This document shows positions 62,201 to 64,000 of a stretch of 64,000 nucleotides of DNA, piece after piece. Each line of letters starts with the position of its first letter. Within the stretch, counting starts at the first letter, position 1. The translations under genes were made by a program, and so were the position numbers. The notes beneath the pieces are model-generated. The model was not told the origin of the DNA, did no database searches, and was given only the letters and a program-made list of their open reading frames with translations. The DNA is from Takifugu bimaculatus (lineage: Eukaryota > Chordata > Actinopteri > Tetraodontiformes > Tetraodontidae), in the NCBI GenBank assembly GCA_004026145.2, contig CP034993.1:8854770-8918769 (forward strand). The letters run 5' to 3'.

Positions 62201-62710
62201 TTTATTTAAAAATTTGGATGGATCAGTTAAAGCAATAATCATCTCTGAGGGAGTGATGTTACCTGATGTTACCTGATGTTACCTGCCGCCTAGTTGGTTT
62301 TCACCCACCTGACTCTGAAGCAGACTTGAAGGTTTTCTTCCGTGTTAAACACGTGTGAGGGAGGATACCAAAAGGAAAGGTCAGCTGATGCCAAGCCAAA
62401 CAGACCAATGTAGACAGGCAAAATCCCTGGAGACAGGTAACCAGGTCTATGAATCATGACGGAGCTTTGGCAGGTCAGCTCTGGGACGTACCGGTTTAAG
62501 GGGACTCTTACCACTTTTTTCCCCTGCTTGCATACAGACAGCTTCAGCTGAGATTGGGCCAGATGAAATGTGAATTGTTTCCGATTTTTTAGTCGCGGGG
62601 ACGAAATAGAGGTGCACTTGTAGGTTAGCTCCGGTACTGGAACTGGACCTCTGGCTGCCTCCGCGGTCCCTGATCACAAGAGGGGTGGACTCCTCCTCAG
62701 TGGGATCCAT
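56201..62710 (-). CDS. jak3: Janus kinase 3 (complete, 23 coding exons)
   Basis: Cytoplasmic tyrosine kinase that couples common-gamma-chain cytokine receptors to STATs in lymphocytes. Coding exons, in transcription order: 62710-62512, 62426-62309, 62103-61986, 61911-61766, 61656-61353, 61263-61144, 61057-60900, 60668-60557, 60457-60277, 59768-59644, 59286-59158, 59079-58992, 58889-58765, 58624-58486, 58413-58262, 58115-57965, 57846-57719, 57642-57453, 57366-57242, 57150-56978, 56718-56601, 56511-56398, 56320-56201. They sum to 3333 bases, 1110 residues (human 1124), all in phase. Domains: FERM about 1-387, SH2 about 388-485, pseudokinase about 486-788 (HGN for HRD, DPG for DFG), kinase about 789-1110 (GKGNFGSVELC, VAVKK, HRDLAARN with Asp 950, DFG at 968, paired activation-loop Tyr 981-982). 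SLVDGYFRLTTDS in FERM and NPLGPDYK-like TPLGPDYKDCL in SH2 match JAK3. No defect seen. Confidence 0.96.
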
Positions 62711-62737
62711 GGATGCTTCTGAAGTCCTACTCAAAAC

Positions 62738-63450
62738 ACTGTAAAAAAATTTAGAAAACAATTATATGTAAAAACACTTTTACACACATTTACAATACAA
62801 GAAAGTACTTTTTAAAATTATTGTGATTTAGCTGGTGAAACCTGCTGAAAATTGACCAATTCGTAGTTTAGTTACGTATTTTCTCACATTCGGAGACGTA
62901 AAATCCCAGCATGACTGTTTTTATTGCAAATGTAGACCTATGGGGATTCCCATTACAACACAGACGGTCACCACGAACTGAATCAGGAAGAGAGCACATC
63001 AAGGACATAAAGAAATAAGCAGTAACTTTGTCGACTTTTTTCTATCTGCACAGCATAAATCTGATAATTAACCTAAACCCGTTTTTTACATTACATCATT
63101 GCTCGGCTGCAGTCTTCAGACTTCACTTTATGTCAAATTGTCCTTATCGTCATGATAATGAATTAACAGTAGGTTAGCTCACCGAAACCCTGGCTGTATT
63201 TAGTGTAAATAGTTTCAGGTTTCACCATTTCGACTGGATGTTTAGTGAAATGAAGGTTTTCATTGTGATCTAACCTTTTAAATTCGTAGAGTCGAAGTCC
63301 TCATCTCAACCAGTTTTCCCTGTAAAGCTGAAGTTTCTGCTTTTACCTTGTGGACTGGAGTGAATGTGTGTGTGCGTGTGTGTGTGCGTGTCTGTGCACT
63401 GACAGGAAGTTCAAGAGGATTTCCTGATTCAGACAAGTCAACACAATCAG
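62738..63450 (-). promoter_or_regulatory. jak3: jak3 5' UTR and probable promoter side
   Basis: An acceptor (TTTTTTTACAG on the minus strand) ends at 62739, 28 bases before the ATG, so the 5' UTR is split. A good donor, CACAAG followed by GTAAAAG, ends an exon at 63347. A non-coding first exon of about 100 bases could therefore lie at 63347-63450. Around 63402-63425 are GGAAG and TTTCC cores that could bind ETS factors. All of this is inferred from consensus only. Confidence 0.4.
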
Positions 63451-63623
63451 TTCTGCTCATCGCTCGCAAATCATTTTCACGTAACTGACTAAACGGTCAG
63501 AGATCAACCTCACCTTAAAAACCTTGTATGCATTTTGTGCCTTTAACTATTCCAATTATTAGCCATCTCTGCTAAAATTGAAAACTAAAAACAAGCATTT
63601 TCAACTGTTATACATCTCTGCTG

Positions 63624-63808
63624 TTAGGCGACTTTGTGATGGTGTTTTGTTCTGGCGGCGCTTCGACCCCGTCTGCCCTCTGCTGCCTCCCAAAGGGGCC
63701 CCTGTGAGGGGCGGCGCCGGGTCACCCTGAACCTGACACGGAGCAGCAGGTTTAACAGCTGCAGAAACAAGAAAACTGCCGAAGCCACCCGGATGTTAAC
63801 CGGGGCCA
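63624..63808 (-). CDS. Doubtful small ORF or first exon upstream of jak3
   Basis: On the minus strand an ATG at 63808 opens MAPVNIRVASAVFLFLQLLN, followed by a basic Arg-rich stretch to a stop at 63624. The hydrophobic start resembles a signal peptide, and a GT lies after CTCCGTGTCAG, so it might be a first exon. I recognise no family, and no partner exon is in the window. It could equally be chance coding in GC-rich promoter DNA. Confidence 0.2.
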
Positions 63809-64000
63809 TGGAGGCATCAGCTGGGTGGAGGCCTGTGTTAGAGTAAAAGTGTTGGAGTAAACATGACGCATAAGCCATCATTTTGGTAGCTGGTATCTTT
63901 CAACATCAATCACTGAACTACAGGGCGAATCTGCCGGAAACGTCAATCACTGAACTACAGTGCGACGACTCACAATGTTCTGTGCTAAAGACATGAGCAG

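Overview
The window is vertebrate nuclear DNA, most likely from a ray-finned (teleost) fish. Genes are split into many short GT-AG exons separated by compact introns. CA/GT and TCCA microsatellites are common. Degenerate LINE tails, tRNA-derived SINEs and pogo/Tigger-, hAT- and Tc1-like DNA transposon remnants lie in introns and intergenic DNA. No CRISPR array, operon or bacterial signal is present.

Layout, left to right. (1) 1-3548: non-coding DNA and the CpG-rich promoter side of the first gene. (2) 3549-22836, + strand: mast3, a microtubule-associated Ser/Thr kinase (27 coding exons, plus a phase-compatible alternative first exon at 7613-7698). As given, the sequence carries two one-base frameshifts in this gene, in exons 10 and 27. 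(3) 24895-26244, +: ndufa7, a small complex I subunit in four exons. (4) 27064-33731, +: a short LDL-receptor-family gene (LDLa, EGF, YWTD propeller, transmembrane segment, short tail) whose introns hold nested transposon remnants and a higher-order tandem repeat. (5) 36211-38307, +: a two-exon Kv8.2-type (kcnv2) silent potassium-channel subunit, with a pogo-like transposon starting five bases after its stop codon. (6) 42382-54829, +: three tandem intact b3gnt3-type glycosyltransferase genes sharing near-identical central blocks, with LINE, SINE and LTR/gag remnants between them. (7) 62710-56201, - strand: jak3, complete in 23 coding exons (1110 codons). (8) 62711-64000: the jak3 5' region and a doubtful upstream exon.

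The genes form a conserved chromosomal neighbourhood, not a pathway. From what I know of the human map, B3GNT3 and JAK3 are neighbours on 19p13.11 in this order and orientation, with MAST3 nearby, and NDUFA7 and LDLR are on 19p13. An LDLR-family gene followed by a KCNV2-type gene mirrors VLDLR-KCNV2 near JAK2 on human 9p24. The segment therefore looks like the 19p13 side of the ancient 9p24/19p13 duplication, keeping a KCNV2-like gene not found on human 19p.

The most interesting signals are the gene-conversion pattern in the b3gnt3 array, the apparent retention of a VLDLR-KCNV2-like pair beside jak3, the alternative mast3 start exon, and the reduced LDL-receptor-like gene. Exon boundaries were set by eye from splice consensus, reading phase and family conservation. 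No alignment or database search was run.
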